Positions 52,316 through 60,493 of a stretch of DNA of 64,000 nucleotides are shown piece after piece. The number at the start of each line of letters is the position of its first letter. Positions within the stretch are counted from its first letter, which is position 1. The translations under genes were made by a program, and so were the position numbers. The stretch is from Chryseosolibacter sp964438975 (GTDB taxonomy: Bacteria > Bacteroidota > Bacteroidia > Cytophagales > Cyclobacteriaceae), in contig CAYTMU010000007.1 of NCBI GenBank assembly GCA_964438975.1, positions 1 to 64,000 of the forward strand. Reading direction: 5' to 3'. Below the pieces are notes generated by a model. That model had not been told where the DNA came from. It ran no database searches and saw only the letters and a program-made list of their open reading frames with translations.

Positions 52316-54439
52316 TTACCGGGCAAACGCAATGGCAACTCCGCCGTCGACGTTCAACATGTTGCCAGTAGACTTATTCAAGAGGCCCCCGACAAGCGCG
52401 TAGCACGCGTTCGCGATGTCATCCGGAACGATGATCTCGTTTAACAGTGTCCGTTTCGCGTAGAATTCGGGAAGCTCTTCGACTTTCACGCCGTATGCCT
52501 TTGCTCTTCCTTCCGCCCAACCGCCGGCCCAGATGTTGCTGTCGGCGATGACGGCGTCGGGGTTGATAACGTTCACGCGAATCTTGTCTCCTCCAAGTTC
52601 AGCGGCATTCAATCGGCTGAGATGAAGCTGTGCCGCCTTGGCTGATCCGTAGCCAGCGTTGTTGGGGCCTGACACAAGCGCGTTCTTGCTAACAATATTA
52701 AGAACATCGCCACCCAGAGCCTGCTTCCGCATGATATCTACAGCACCTTGCGTGACAAGGAACTGCCCTTTTACGAGTACATCATAGAGCAAGTTCCAGT
52801 CTTTTTCGTTGTGGTCTTCGAGGGTTTTGGAAATGGAAAGTCCTGCATTGTTCACAACGATGTCGACACCACCGAATGCCAGTGCGCAAATTTTCATCGC
52901 ACCGCCGATGTCGGCGGCATTTGTCACATCCATTTGTGCTGACGCATAAGCGTCCCCCCCATAGTTCTTCTTGAAATAGTCGCCTGCATCCTTTAGTCGG
53001 CTTGCATCTTTGTCACTGATGACAACGCATGCGCCCTCTTCGGCGAACTTCTTTGCAATAGCTTTCCCGATGCCGCCGGCGCTACCGGTAATCAGGGCGA
53101 TCTTTCCGGAAAGGGCTTTCGGCTTGGGCATGCGTTGAAGCTTTGCTTCTTCCAGTAACCAGTATTCTATGTTGAATGCTTCCTGTCGCGGAAGGGAGGT
53201 GTATTCAGAAACAGCCTCTGCACCTTTCATGACGTTAATCGCATTGACGTAGAATTCCGCAGCCACGCGGGCGGTCTGCTTGTTCTTCGCAAACGTGAAC
53301 ATGCCAACTCCCGGATAGAGAATAACAACCGGATTCGCATCCCGCATCGCGGGGCTGTTCGGATGCTTGCATTGTTCGTAGTATTCCTTGTACATGTTGC
53401 GATAGCGTTCAAATGCAGGGAGGAGTCGCTCTTTGATTGATGCGCTGTCAGAAAGATCTTCCTCGGGTTTCAGTTCCAGCACGAGTGGGCTGATCTTGGT
53501 GCGAAGGAAGTGGTCGGGACAGCTGGTGCCCATAGGTGCAAGCCGCGACAGATCTTTTGAGTTAATGTACTCTAGTACGCGGTCGTCGTCCGTAAAATGT
53601 CCGACCATTCGCGTTTCGCTGGAACAGAATCCACGAAGAACAGGTGCAAGCGTCGCTGCTTTCTCTGATCTTTCTTCCTTCGGCAGGCTCTTTACCGTCG
53701 CCCCACCGAACACGGGACGTTTCTTGCCGTAGTTCTGTTCCAGGTATTCGGCACATTTTTCAATGACTTCCAATGTATTGACATAACTCTCATATGCCGT
53801 GTCCCCCCATGTGAACAAGCCGTGAGATCCAAGCATGATACCTCGTATTCCGGGGTTCTCCTCCAGACAGGCGCGCATTTTCAGTCCGAGATCGAACCCT
53901 GGTCGTTGCCACTCCACCCAACCAACGGTACCGTTGAATAACTCGTGGGTTATGCGCTTGCCGTCTTTGGCAGCAGCAATGGCGATGGCTGCATCCGGGT
54001 GCAGGTGATCGATATGCTTGAACGGAAGAAATCCATGCAGTGGTGTGTCGATAGAAGGTGCCTTGGAATTGAGATCATAGATACAGTGATTGAAGAGTTC
54101 AACCATTTCATCTTCGTGCTCGATGCCACGGTACACGCCCTCAAGGCTTCGGAGCCGGTCGACGTATAGAGCCGCAAGGCCGCTTTTCTTTAGCGTCCCG
54201 ATATCTCCGCCTGACCCCTTTATCCACATGACTTCCGTGTCTTTGCCTGTCAGGGGATCTTTGGATATGACCTTGCAGGATGTGTTTCCGCCGCCGTAGT
54301 TGGTGAGGCGCAGGTCGGCGCCCAGGATATTGGACCTGTAGATCAGAAGTCCGACTTCGTCGCCTTCGAGGTCTGCCGCCTTTTTATCGTCCCACAGGTA
54401 ACTGACGTGTTTGAATTTTCTGACTGAATTAGAAGACAT
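52316..54439 (-). CDS. rhaEW: Bifunctional rhamnulose-1-phosphate aldolase/lactaldehyde dehydrogenase (RhaEW type)
   Basis: A 707-residue fusion. Residues about 25-235 form a class II (zinc) aldolase domain (NYGGGNTSCK, DTPLHGFLPFKHIDHLHPDA with zinc-binding histidines, MLGSHGLFTWG), which splits rhamnulose 1-phosphate into dihydroxyacetone phosphate and L-lactaldehyde. Residues about 443-707 are a short-chain dehydrogenase (TGSAGGIGKA, catalytic Ser584, Tyr597 and Lys601 in YGSAK) that would process the lactaldehyde. Such RhaEW-type fusions are known from other rhamnose operons. It lies 19 bases from the symporter gene. Confidence 0.92.
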   Translation of the reverse strand: MSSNSVRKFKHVSYLWDDKKAADLEGDEVGLLIYRSNILGADLRLTNYGGGNTSCKVISKDPLTGKDTEVMWIKGSGGDIGTLKKSGLAALYVDRLRSLEGVYRGIEHEDEMVELFNHCIYDLNSKAPSIDTPLHGFLPFKHIDHLHPDAAIAIAAAKDGKRITHELFNGTVGWVEWQRPGFDLGLKMRACLEENPGIRGIMLGSHGLFTWGDTAYESYVNTLEVIEKCAEYLEQNYGKKRPVFGGATVKSLPKEERSEKAATLAPVLRGFCSSETRMVGHFTDDDRVLEYINSKDLSRLAPMGTSCPDHFLRTKISPLVLELKPEEDLSDSASIKERLLPAFERYRNMYKEYYEQCKHPNSPAMRDANPVVILYPGVGMFTFAKNKQTARVAAEFYVNAINVMKGAEAVSEYTSLPRQEAFNIEYWLLEEAKLQRMPKPKALSGKIALITGSAGGIGKAIAKKFAEEGACVVISDKDASRLKDAGDYFKKNYGGDAYASAQMDVTNAADIGGAMKICALAFGGVDIVVNNAGLSISKTLEDHNEKDWNLLYDVLVKGQFLVTQGAVDIMRKQALGGDVLNIVSKNALVSGPNNAGYGSAKAAQLHLSRLNAAELGGDKIRVNVINPDAVIADSNIWAGGWAEGRAKAYGVKVEELPEFYAKRTLLNEIIVPDDIANACYALVGGLLNKSTGNMLNVDGGVAIAFAR

Positions 54440-54458
54440 ATACTAAGTAGTTAATGTG

Positions 54459-55514
54459 TTATGCTAATGAATTTCCATATCCTACGAGAACAACCGACGC
54501 GAAGATCGTCAGGATGCCAATCACAACGGTCCGTCTCGTCGCCGTGCTGACCCCTTTCCATTCGCGCAGGATAATGCCCCACATATTTGATACAAGGATG
54601 ATGAAGGCCATGTGCAGGATCCACGAGCTGGCGCCGTTCCCGAGCTTGCTTTCTCCCATACCGTAAAAGAAGAATTGGAGAAACCAGGTTGTGCCAGCGA
54701 GCGCTGAGAAGAGATAGTTGTTCCCCAGTGGCGTTTTCTTGTCTGTGTAATTCGAGAAGGTCTTGTTCCTGGTGTTCAGAATGACGCACCAGATCAGGTT
54801 CGTAGTGAGCCCGCCCCAGAGTAATACAACATAGGTCACGTTGTTTTGAAACAAGGGATTGTGTCCTAACCTCACTGCTGCCTCGGCCATTGGCTTGCCG
54901 GCTTCAATACCAAAGTTGAAGCAGGCGCTCAGAATACCCGATATCGTAGCGACGATCAGTCCCTTTCCAAGGCTGAACTCAGCTATGCTTTTCTTCTTGT
55001 CTGCTTCGGGAAGATCCTTTTCCTTCATCATGCCTGCTTTCCCGCAGATGAAAATACCGAGAAGGCATACCAACACACCCAACAGCACCATCCTTCCACC
55101 TTCGCTGTCTATCATATGTGAAAGCGAAACTTTGCCGTCCTGTGGATAGTAGTTATAAAAGATGGGTGGAATAAGAGCACCAAATGCTGCGCAGTATCCA
55201 AGGATCACAGAGTTCCCCAGCGACATTCCAAGATACCGTATACCCAGGCCGTAGGTCAAGCCACCAATTCCCCAAAGGACACCCATGATGTACGTCCATG
55301 TAAAAATGGTGGTATCGGATTCGCGGATAATTTCAGCAAATCCGGGGATGGTTAGCGCAGCCGCGAGCGGTGGGATGATCAGCCACGAGAAAAGCCCGCC
55401 GATCAGCCAATAGCTTTCCCACGCCCATTCCCTGACTTTTTTGAAGCCCATGTAGAAGCTACCCGACGCAAAACCGCCGAGAAAATGAAACAGTACACCA
55501 AGGATTGCATTCAT
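54459..55514 (-). CDS. rhaT: L-rhamnose:H+ symporter
   Basis: A 351-residue inner-membrane carrier of the RhaT family with about ten hydrophobic segments. The start MNAILGVLFHFLGGFASGSFYMGFKKVREWAWESYWLIGGLFSW and later FNFGIEAGKPMAEAAVRLGHN match RhaT. It is the first gene of the leftward operon. Its start is 114 bases from the start of the GntR gene. TAACTTTC, one base off a -7 box, lies on the minus strand at 55540-55547. Confidence 0.93.
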   Translation of the reverse strand: MNAILGVLFHFLGGFASGSFYMGFKKVREWAWESYWLIGGLFSWLIIPPLAAALTIPGFAEIIRESDTTIFTWTYIMGVLWGIGGLTYGLGIRYLGMSLGNSVILGYCAAFGALIPPIFYNYYPQDGKVSLSHMIDSEGGRMVLLGVLVCLLGIFICGKAGMMKEKDLPEADKKKSIAEFSLGKGLIVATISGILSACFNFGIEAGKPMAEAAVRLGHNPLFQNNVTYVVLLWGGLTTNLIWCVILNTRNKTFSNYTDKKTPLGNNYLFSALAGTTWFLQFFFYGMGESKLGNGASSWILHMAFIILVSNMWGIILREWKGVSTATRRTVVIGILTIFASVVLVGYGNSLA

Positions 55515-55569
55515 GTCGAAAACAAGAGATATTCCGTCGGAAAGTTAGCGACAAGGCCCTCGGGTTCTA

Positions 55570-55603
55570 TCATGGACTGTCATGGTTAAAAAGCATATTT
55601 TTG
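55570..55603 (+). promoter_or_regulatory. Divergent rhaT / gntR control region with direct repeat and -7 box
   Basis: TCATGG occurs twice, at 55570-55575 and 55580-55585, in phase with one helical turn. TATTTTTG (55596-55603), an exact -7 match for the GntR gene, follows and sits within an inverted repeat AAAAGCA / TGCTTTT. No -33 TTG is at the usual distance. The repeats are candidate operators for the adjacent regulator. Confidence 0.5.
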
Positions 55604-55628
55604 CTTTTCTCTGTAAATTCTTGCTGAT

Positions 55629-56660
55629 ATGGAGCGCAATAAGATTTTCAAGTTTATTCACCTCGACGATCACTCGGCTACTCCGAAGTACCAACAATTG
55701 GCTAACTCCATTGTCAGTGCAATTCAGCGCGGTGAACTCGCGAAGGATTCAATGATGCCTTCGATCAACGAATTGAGCTTTGAATTCCAGATCTCGCGCG
55801 ATACTGCGGAGAAAGGATACCGTCACTTGAAGAATATCGGTGTCCTCGGTTCCGTCCCCGGCAAGGGCTTCTTTATCAAGAGCACGGATGTAGACCTGGA
55901 GTTGAAAATTTTCTTACTGTTCAATAAGTTAAGCGCGCACAAGAAAATCATCTACGATTCCATCGTCTCGTCGCTGGCAAGCCACGCATCAATCGACTTT
56001 TACATCTACAACAACGACTTCGCGCTCTTTCAGAATCTGCTTCAGTCCAAGCAAGACCAGTACACGCACTATGTTATTGTCCCGCATTTTATTGAAGGCG
56101 GAGAGAACGCTTCGCAGATCATCAACAAGATAGACAAGAACAAACTGATCCTGCTCGACAAGCTGGTGCCCGGAGTAGACGGCAAGTACGGGGCGGTATA
56201 CGAGAATTTTGAGAAGGATATCTACGAGGCGTTAGAGCAGGCTCTGTCGAGGCTGGAGAAGTACCAGACAATTAAGATTATTTTCCCCGAGCAGACATAC
56301 ATGCCGCAGGAGATACTCTTGGGATTTTACCGTTTCTGCAACCAGTATGCTTTTAATTATGGAGTCGTGCGATCGATCGAAACCGAGCCGATAAACGAGG
56401 GCGAGGTGTTTATCAACCTCATGGAGGCTGATCTCGTCATCCTCATCGAGCGTATCATCTCGCTGAAACTGAAGGTCGGTAAAGATGTGGGTGTAATTTC
56501 TTACAATGAGACGCCACTCAAAAAAATTATTCTCGATGGGATTACAACCATGTCATCCGATTTTCAAATGATGGGTGAAAAGACTGCTCAACTTATAATG
56601 GAGCGATCGACGCAGCATGTGGAAATTCCGTTTCATCTTACCTTGCGCCCTTCACTGTAA
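55629..56660 (+). CDS. GntR-family regulator with LacI-like sensor domain
   Basis: A 343-residue transcription factor. Residues about 10-80 are a GntR winged helix (YQQLANSIVSAIQRGELAKDSMMPSINELSFEFQISRDTAEKGYRHL). The rest, about 85-343, resembles a periplasmic-binding-protein/LacI ligand domain (FDFYIYNNDF-like SIDFYIYNN, ILLDKLVPGVDGKYGAV, VGVISYNETPLKKIILDGITTMSSDF). It is divergent from the rhamnose operon and 68 bases upstream of the DUF1549/DUF1553 cytochrome gene. It probably senses rhamnose or a derivative and controls both units; that is inference from position. Confidence 0.85.
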   Translation: MERNKIFKFIHLDDHSATPKYQQLANSIVSAIQRGELAKDSMMPSINELSFEFQISRDTAEKGYRHLKNIGVLGSVPGKGFFIKSTDVDLELKIFLLFNKLSAHKKIIYDSIVSSLASHASIDFYIYNNDFALFQNLLQSKQDQYTHYVIVPHFIEGGENASQIINKIDKNKLILLDKLVPGVDGKYGAVYENFEKDIYEALEQALSRLEKYQTIKIIFPEQTYMPQEILLGFYRFCNQYAFNYGVVRSIETEPINEGEVFINLMEADLVILIERIISLKLKVGKDVGVISYNETPLKKIILDGITTMSSDFQMMGEKTAQLIMERSTQHVEIPFHLTLRPSL

Positions 56661-56728
56661 GCAGCACGCCGACGACCCTCCTTTTAACATTCGGAGTTTT
56701 GCATTAACTTCATCCAGAGGTTGAACGT

Positions 56729-59038
56729 ATGGAGTTCGGTATCCGTGCATTTTTGACATCGGGTGTAGCCGCAGGGATGTTGATGGCATGCTCCGGCACC
56801 GCCGTGTCGGAAGAGGAAGCGATTCCGACCGATGTCAGTTACAACTTTGATATCCGACCTATTCTATCCGACAAGTGTTTTATCTGCCACGGCCCCGATG
56901 CCAACAAGCGGGAGGCAGGTCTGCGGCTGGATATTCCCGAGGAAGCCTACAAGTCGCTTGCGGATAATCCCGGGGCGCACGCGCTAGTCCCAGGTGCACC
57001 GTCGCAATCACAAGTATTTCTTCGAATCAGTTCCGCTGATTCGACATGGCGAATGCCTCCGGCGGAATCGAACCTTGTTCTCTCTGCGCGGGAGATCGCA
57101 CTGATTGAGAAATGGATCGAACAAGGTGCGCGTTATGAAGCGCACTGGGCTTTTGTTCCTCCTCGCGAGCAGCCGCTCCCGGAGGTGCGAAATAGCAGTT
57201 GGCCGCGCAATGAAATAGACTTGTTCGTCTTGAAAAAATTAGAGGATACCGGAATGTCCCCTTCGCCAGAGGCAGACCGTGAACGCCTGCTCAAACGCGT
57301 AGCTCTTGATATCACGGGCCTCCCGCCATCCGTGGAGATGATGGACCGCTTTCTTTCAGACAATAGCGATGACGCCTACGCTAAGATTGTCGATGAGTTG
57401 CTGGCGGCTCCTGCATACGGGGAGAGGATGGCCGTGCATTGGATGGATGTTGCGCGGTTTGCAGACTCGCATGGCTTTCAGGACGACAGCTACCGCAGTC
57501 AGTGGCCCTGGCGCGATTGGGTGATCCAGGCGTTCAACAACAACATGCGGTATGATCAATTCATAACATGGCAATTGGCGGGCGACTTACTACCCAACGC
57601 GACAAAGGAGCAGATACTTGCCACTGCCTTTAACCGCAATCACAAGATCACGGAGGAAGGAGGAGTAATTGATGAGGAGTATCGTTCGATGTATGTCGCT
57701 GATCGCACGGATCTCGTGGGCAAAGGACTGCTGGGTGTTACAATAGAGTGCGCACAGTGCCACGACCATAAGTACGATCCCTTCTCTCAGAAAGAGTACT
57801 ACAGTTTGTATGCGTTCTTCAATAATATCCGGGAAGTCGGAATCGAATCGGTCGTTGGAGGTCCCGAAACCTATGCCAAGAAGCCGCTGATGGAAATCAC
57901 GGATGAGGATCTCAATGGTATTCTCCGCTTTGTCAACAAGCGCGACACGAATCAGCTTATCGTGTCAGTTATGGGTGAGCTCGACACTATCCGGCCGACA
58001 CATGTACTTCTCCGCGGAGCGTATGATGCCCCGGGAGATCGCGTCGAGCCGGCGACACCGGAGTCGATTTTGAGGTTTAGTCCCTCGTATCCCCGAAACA
58101 GGCTCGGACTTTCCCAATGGATGTTCGACCGGGAAAACCCCCTGACGTCGCGTGTCTTTGTCAATCGTATGTGGCAGGAGATCTTTGGTAGTGGACTTGT
58201 CAAAACGTCTGGTGATTTCGGCATGCAGGGTGAATTGCCATCGCATCCCGGGTTGCTCGACTGGTTGGCGATAGATTTCCGCGATCATGGTTGGGATGTT
58301 AAGCGATTGATCCGACAACTCGTAACATCGGCTACCTATCGCCAGTCGTCAGTAGCAAATAGTAATGCCATCAAACGCGATCCGGAAAACAGACTACTGG
58401 CCCGCGGGCCGCGTTATCGAGTGCATGCGGAATTTGTGCGCGACATTGTACTGGCATCGAGTGGATTGCTGGTGCGCACAGTTGGGGGACCGAGCGTCAG
58501 GCCGTATCAGCCCGAAGGCCTCTGGGAGGGAGCGACTTCCGGGCGGGGAATTCTTTCGGTTTATCGACAGGACCATGACGATGACTTATATCGGCGGGGC
58601 TTGTACACCTTTGTCAAACGCACGGTTCCTCCACCGACAATGGTCATTTTTGATGCGAGCAATCGCGATTTGTGCGAAGTGAAAAGGTTGCGGACGAACA
58701 CTCCATTACAGGCTTTACAGATGATGAACGATCCCGCTGTACTCGAGGCGTCCCGGGTGTTAGCCCAGCGGCTACTCAACGACGACACCAGTATTGACGA
58801 GAAGATCTCGCTCGCGTTTCGATCAATCGTTTGCCGGACGCCGGATCAAAAAGAGATGGTGCTGCTTCGTGAATATTTCACAAATGAACTGGACGCGCTG
58901 ACAGACGCGTCTGCAAAACAGCTTTTGCAGGTCGGAGAGTATCCGATGGCAAAGGGCGATGACGCTGTATGCCTGGCGGCGATGATGCTGCTGGTCAACA
59001 ACCTTTACAATCTTGAAGAGACCATAACGAAGTCGTGA
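56729..59038 (+). CDS. Cytochrome-type PSC1/DUF1549/DUF1553 lipoprotein
   Basis: A 769-residue exported protein of the planctomycete cytochrome set. A signal ends in a lipobox-like LMAC (Cys21). A PSC1 cytochrome module follows with C50-F-I-C53-H54 and an axial-Met candidate in WRMPPAE (Met109). DUF1549 (about 160-365) carries a second haem motif C341-A-Q-C344-H345. DUF1553 (about 470-735) closes the protein. Relatives often have about 1000 residues and a lectin-like module between the two DUF domains, which is absent here. The next gene starts one base later. Function unknown; it is probably a periplasmic redox protein. Confidence 0.93.
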   Translation: MEFGIRAFLTSGVAAGMLMACSGTAVSEEEAIPTDVSYNFDIRPILSDKCFICHGPDANKREAGLRLDIPEEAYKSLADNPGAHALVPGAPSQSQVFLRISSADSTWRMPPAESNLVLSAREIALIEKWIEQGARYEAHWAFVPPREQPLPEVRNSSWPRNEIDLFVLKKLEDTGMSPSPEADRERLLKRVALDITGLPPSVEMMDRFLSDNSDDAYAKIVDELLAAPAYGERMAVHWMDVARFADSHGFQDDSYRSQWPWRDWVIQAFNNNMRYDQFITWQLAGDLLPNATKEQILATAFNRNHKITEEGGVIDEEYRSMYVADRTDLVGKGLLGVTIECAQCHDHKYDPFSQKEYYSLYAFFNNIREVGIESVVGGPETYAKKPLMEITDEDLNGILRFVNKRDTNQLIVSVMGELDTIRPTHVLLRGAYDAPGDRVEPATPESILRFSPSYPRNRLGLSQWMFDRENPLTSRVFVNRMWQEIFGSGLVKTSGDFGMQGELPSHPGLLDWLAIDFRDHGWDVKRLIRQLVTSATYRQSSVANSNAIKRDPENRLLARGPRYRVHAEFVRDIVLASSGLLVRTVGGPSVRPYQPEGLWEGATSGRGILSVYRQDHDDDLYRRGLYTFVKRTVPPPTMVIFDASNRDLCEVKRLRTNTPLQALQMMNDPAVLEASRVLAQRLLNDDTSIDEKISLAFRSIVCRTPDQKEMVLLREYFTNELDALTDASAKQLLQVGEYPMAKGDDAVCLAAMMLLVNNLYNLEETITKS

Positions 59039-59039
59039 T

Positions 59040-60491
59040 ATGGAGAAGACAATCCTGGAACATGGACTGAATCTTAACAGGCGTAAATTCCTTTCGCGTC
59101 TTAGCCTTGGACTCGGCAGCGCCGCCCTCGGTTCGCTACTGGTCCCGGACTTGTTCAGTAGCACGGGCGCAGATGACGAGGTGATCGCTGGTCTTCCCGA
59201 TTTTGCACCTAAGGCAAAACGTATCATCTACCTGTTCCAGAACGGCGCACCCTCACAACTCGAGTCGTTCGATTACAAGCCTGAACTTCGACGCATGACA
59301 GGTGAGGAACTTCCCGAATCTGTTCGCATGGGCCAACGATTAACAGGTATGACCGCTAATCAGACTGCGTTTCCGATGGTCGGATCCTTCTGTGACTTCA
59401 AACGATATGGAAGTTCCGGGGCCTGGATAAGTGACCTCTTCCCGTATACCGCCAGGATAGTTGACGATATCTGTATCGTGCGGTCGATGTATACCGAAGC
59501 GATCAATCACGATCCGGCGCTGACCTTTTTCCAGACGGGAGCTCAGCAAGGGAATCGTCCGTCGATGGGATCCTGGCTTAGCTACGGACTCGGTAGCGAG
59601 AACAAGAATCTCCCGGCGTTCTGTGTCTTGCTTTCGCGAGGTATCGGGAATGGCCAGGGCGTGTATTCAAAGCTTTGGTCCAACGGATTCCTGGATTCTA
59701 TACACCAAGGTGTCCAATTCAGCAATGGTGAAGACCCCGTGTTGTTTATCAACGATCCCGGAGGTATGGACCCGGCCATGCGACGCCGGATGCTCGACAA
59801 TGTGTCACAATTGAACAACATGGCATATCAGGAATTCGGTGATCCCGAGATCGCAACAAGGATACAACAGTATGAACTTGCGTTCCGAATGCAGACAGCG
59901 GTACCCGATGTCATGGACGTCTCGAAAGAGTCGGATGATGTCATACGTCTGTACGGACCCGACTGCCTGGTCCCCGGGACATTCGCGGCAAACGCGCTGC
60001 TCGCGAGAAAGCTTTCTGAAAGCGGCGTGCGCTTCGTGCAATTGTATCACCAGGGATGGGATCAACACGGTGACCTCCCATATGAGATCACGAAACAGGC
60101 GAAAGATGTTGATCAGGCATCAGCCGCATTGGTCGTTGATCTCAAGCGCCGGGGTTTGCTTGATGAGACGCTGGTGATATGGGGTGGAGAATTCGGACGC
60201 ACGAATTACAGCCAGGGCAAACTGACAAAAGACAACTACGGACGCGACCACCATCCGCGCTGTTTCAGTATATGGATGGCAGGCGGTGGAGTTAAGCCTG
60301 GCATCGTCTATGGTGAGACAGATGAATTTGGTTACAACATTGCGCGAGACCCGGTGCATGTGCATGATTTTCACGCTACTGTTTTACATCAGTTGGGGCT
60401 CAATCATGAGAAGCTTGTCTACAAGCATCTCGGACGCCGTTACCGCCTGACCGATGTTGCCGGCAACGTCGTCAAGGATATTCTTGCATAG
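59040..60491 (+). CDS. Tat-exported DUF1501 protein
   Basis: A 483-residue protein with a twin-arginine signal (NLNRRKFLSRLSLGLGSAALGSLL, Arg14-Arg15). DUF1501 belongs to the alkaline-phosphatase/sulfatase-like superfamily. Visible blocks are IIYLFQNGAPSQLESFDYKPEL near the start, the likely metal site DQHGDLP-like YHQGWDQHGDLP and WGGEFGRTNYSQGK, and YGRDHHPRCFSIWMAGGGVKPG with conserved histidines. It starts one base after the cytochrome gene. Partnership with DUF1549/DUF1553 proteins is a standard pairing, but its reaction is not known. Confidence 0.93.
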   Translation: MEKTILEHGLNLNRRKFLSRLSLGLGSAALGSLLVPDLFSSTGADDEVIAGLPDFAPKAKRIIYLFQNGAPSQLESFDYKPELRRMTGEELPESVRMGQRLTGMTANQTAFPMVGSFCDFKRYGSSGAWISDLFPYTARIVDDICIVRSMYTEAINHDPALTFFQTGAQQGNRPSMGSWLSYGLGSENKNLPAFCVLLSRGIGNGQGVYSKLWSNGFLDSIHQGVQFSNGEDPVLFINDPGGMDPAMRRRMLDNVSQLNNMAYQEFGDPEIATRIQQYELAFRMQTAVPDVMDVSKESDDVIRLYGPDCLVPGTFAANALLARKLSESGVRFVQLYHQGWDQHGDLPYEITKQAKDVDQASAALVVDLKRRGLLDETLVIWGGEFGRTNYSQGKLTKDNYGRDHHPRCFSIWMAGGGVKPGIVYGETDEFGYNIARDPVHVHDFHATVLHQLGLNHEKLVYKHLGRRYRLTDVAGNVVKDILA

Positions 60492-60493
60492 CT

